Shown here: positions 62,982-64,000 of the stretch, one piece after another
Layout: each line of letters begins with the position of its first letter
Numbering within the stretch: position 1 is the first letter of the stretch
Assembly (NCBI GenBank): GCA_937139605.1
Contig: CAKZQG010000026.1
Span: 42,827 to 106,826, forward strand
DNA from: an uncultured bacterium
Lineage (GTDB): Bacteria > DRYD01
Length of the DNA: 64,000 nt
Direction of reading: 5' to 3'
Translations under genes and position numbers: made by a program
Notes under the pieces: model-generated
Told to the model about the DNA's origin: nothing
The model's input: the letters and a program-made list of their open reading frames with translations, nothing else
Databases searched by the model: none

Positions 62982-64000
62982 ATGAAGAAATTACCAATAG
63001 GGATAAGTGATTTTAAGAAATTAATAACAAACAATTATATATATGTAGATAAGACAAAGTACATATATGAGTTAGTGAATAATGGAGAATATATATTTTT
63101 AAGTAGGCCTAGACGGTTTGGGAAATCACTATTATTATCAACAATAGAATATTTACATGAAGGCCAAAGAGAATTATTCAAAGGATTGTATATAGAAGAA
63201 AAATGGGATTGGAATGAAAAATATCCAGTAATTAAAATAGATTTTTCAGTGGATATAAGAGAGGGTAAAAAGATATACGAAAGAATGAAAGAGGAATTGG
63301 AGTTAAATTATACAAAGTATGAAATAAAAATGGATAAGGAAAAAGATATGCCAGGAAATTTTAAAAAGTTAATAATAGAATTGAATAAGAAATATAATAA
63401 ACGGGTAGTGGTGTTAATAGATGAATATGATAAGCCAATATTAGATCTAATAGAAGATAAAAATCAAGCAGAAGAAGCAAGAAAAATATTAAAGGAATTT
63501 TATTCAGTATTAAAGGGGTTAGATAGATATATAAAGTTTGTGTTAGTAACAGGGGTTTCAAAATTTGCAAAAGTATCTCTTTTTAGTGGATTAAATCAGC
63601 TAAAGGATATCTCATTAGATAAAAGATATGGAGATATATGTGGATATACCCAAGAAGAGTTAGAATATTATTTTAAAGAGTATTTAGAAGAGGTTAATAT
63701 AGGAGAGATAAAGGAATGGTATAATGGGTATAGTTTTTTAGGTAATAAAGTATATAATCCATTTGATATATTGTTATATTTAGATAAAAGGGAAATAAGG
63801 AGTTATTGGTATGAAACGGGAACGCCAAGTTTTTTAATAAAGTTAATAAAACAAAAGGAGTATAATATAGTGGAATTAGAAGGGATAAAAGCAGATGAAA
63901 GTTTATTAAATAAATTTGATGTAGAAGAGATAGAGATAGAAGCAATAATGTTTCAAAGTGGATATTTAACAATAAAGGATTATAAGGTAAGTGAAAATGG
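62982..64000 (+). CDS. AAA-ATPase-like / PD-(D/E)xK family protein, 3' part beyond the window
   Basis: At least 339 codons, open to the right edge. ISDFKKLITNNYIYVDKTKYI at residue 6 and the Walker A in SRPRRFGKSLLLST near residue 40 are those of the AAA-ATPase-like family (PF09820 type). Walker B is VVVLIDEYDKPI near residue 139. VTGVSKFAKVSLFSGLN near residue 188, EWYNGYSF near residue 245 and YNPFDIL follow as usual. The C-terminal nuclease-like domain (DUF1703) should lie beyond base 64000. These genes often occur in many copies and look horizontally mobile; the role is unknown. Confidence 0.88.
   Translation, partial: MKKLPIGISDFKKLITNNYIYVDKTKYIYELVNNGEYIFLSRPRRFGKSLLLSTIEYLHEGQRELFKGLYIEEKWDWNEKYPVIKIDFSVDIREGKKIYERMKEELELNYTKYEIKMDKEKDMPGNFKKLIIELNKKYNKRVVVLIDEYDKPILDLIEDKNQAEEARKILKEFYSVLKGLDRYIKFVLVTGVSKFAKVSLFSGLNQLKDISLDKRYGDICGYTQEELEYYFKEYLEEVNIGEIKEWYNGYSFLGNKVYNPFDILLYLDKREIRSYWYETGTPSFLIKLIKQKEYNIVELEGIKADESLLNKFDVEEIEIEAIMFQSGYLTIKDYKVSEN

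Noticed and set aside
63361-63972. Minus-strand frames at the right end
   Set aside because: Leu-rich antisense of the AAA ATPase gene, which has intact Walker motifs on the plus strand.
1-64000. tRNA genes
   Set aside because: I looked for T-loop sequences (GGTTCRAATCC type) on both strands and found none in a cloverleaf context.

Overview
This 64 kb window is very AT-rich (by eye roughly a quarter G+C) and densely coded. Housekeeping genes (rpsP, trmFO, leuS, murA, mreB, grpE-dnaK-dnaJ, rsmA, rnpB, tsaB, a Sua5-type tsaC) show that it is a bacterial chromosome, not a plasmid. No sporulation, photosynthesis or respiratory-chain operon is present. An orphan HoxU/NuoG-type iron-sulphur protein, a GH57 amylase-family enzyme, type I-B CRISPR genes and an HMG-CoA reductase suggest an anaerobe of an AT-rich, poorly sampled lineage. 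I cannot name the phylum from sequence alone.

Layout. 0-2.4 kb: the start of a type I-B cas operon (csh1 then csh2, running off the left edge). 2.4-7.5 kb: a three-gene minus-strand operon of a CTP-dependent prenol/dolichol-kinase-like membrane protein, a UbiA prenyltransferase and a PEP-synthase/rifampin-phosphotransferase-like enzyme. 7.5-9.5 kb: a non-coding region that I read as the replication origin. It has 11 perfect DnaA boxes, a flanking AT-rich unwinding element with TAGTAG trios, and a 1.3 kb array built from 12 copies of TTGAC-TTTT-(G/A)TCAA. No dnaA or dnaN lies nearby. 9.7-12.3 kb: GC-rich hairpin repeats, a Rieske ferredoxin, an unknown protein and csaB. 12.4-15.6 kb: rpsP, a divergent khpA, trmFO and tsaC. 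15.6-31.3 kb, mostly minus strand: a GGDEF/EAL protein, hoxU with a structured leader, msrA, kup, rnpB, leuS, nth, an ArsB/NhaD permease and a pilC/gspF gene. 31.5-34.1 kb: a lone AtpC-like protein, murA and mreB. 34.2-38.9 kb: an SDR, PrsW (apparent AUU start), a GT2 and a 5'-nucleotidase, one minus-strand operon. 39-44 kb: a STAS protein, YtxH, a decayed gene, and a DedA / cyclic-nucleotide-binding / K+ channel / small membrane protein operon. 43.3-49.2 kb: unknown proteins, then tsaB-GNAT-acyl ligase. 49.4-57.7 kb: grpE-dnaK-dnaJ, then FtsI-type PBP, HMG-CoA reductase and a BtaA-like enzyme. 57.8-64 kb: a lipoprotein, rsmA, a GH57 enzyme and an AAA ATPase cut by the right edge.

Themes. Lipid and envelope functions recur: isoprenoid transfer and phosphorylation, HMG-CoA reductase, betaine-lipid-type aminocarboxypropyl transfer, CsaB, PBP, MurA, MreB. 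Two pairs of gene leaders share sequence or structure with each other (SDR and PBP; hoxU and STAS) and look like undescribed cis-acting RNAs. Several short genes look interrupted (22.98 kb, 27.59 kb, 40.1-40.5 kb), the first two at homopolymers. The strongest candidates for something new are the origin-proximal TTGAC-N4-GTCAA array with its lone copy in front of the cas operon, the two leader families, and the kinase/UbiA/PEP-synthase-like cassette.
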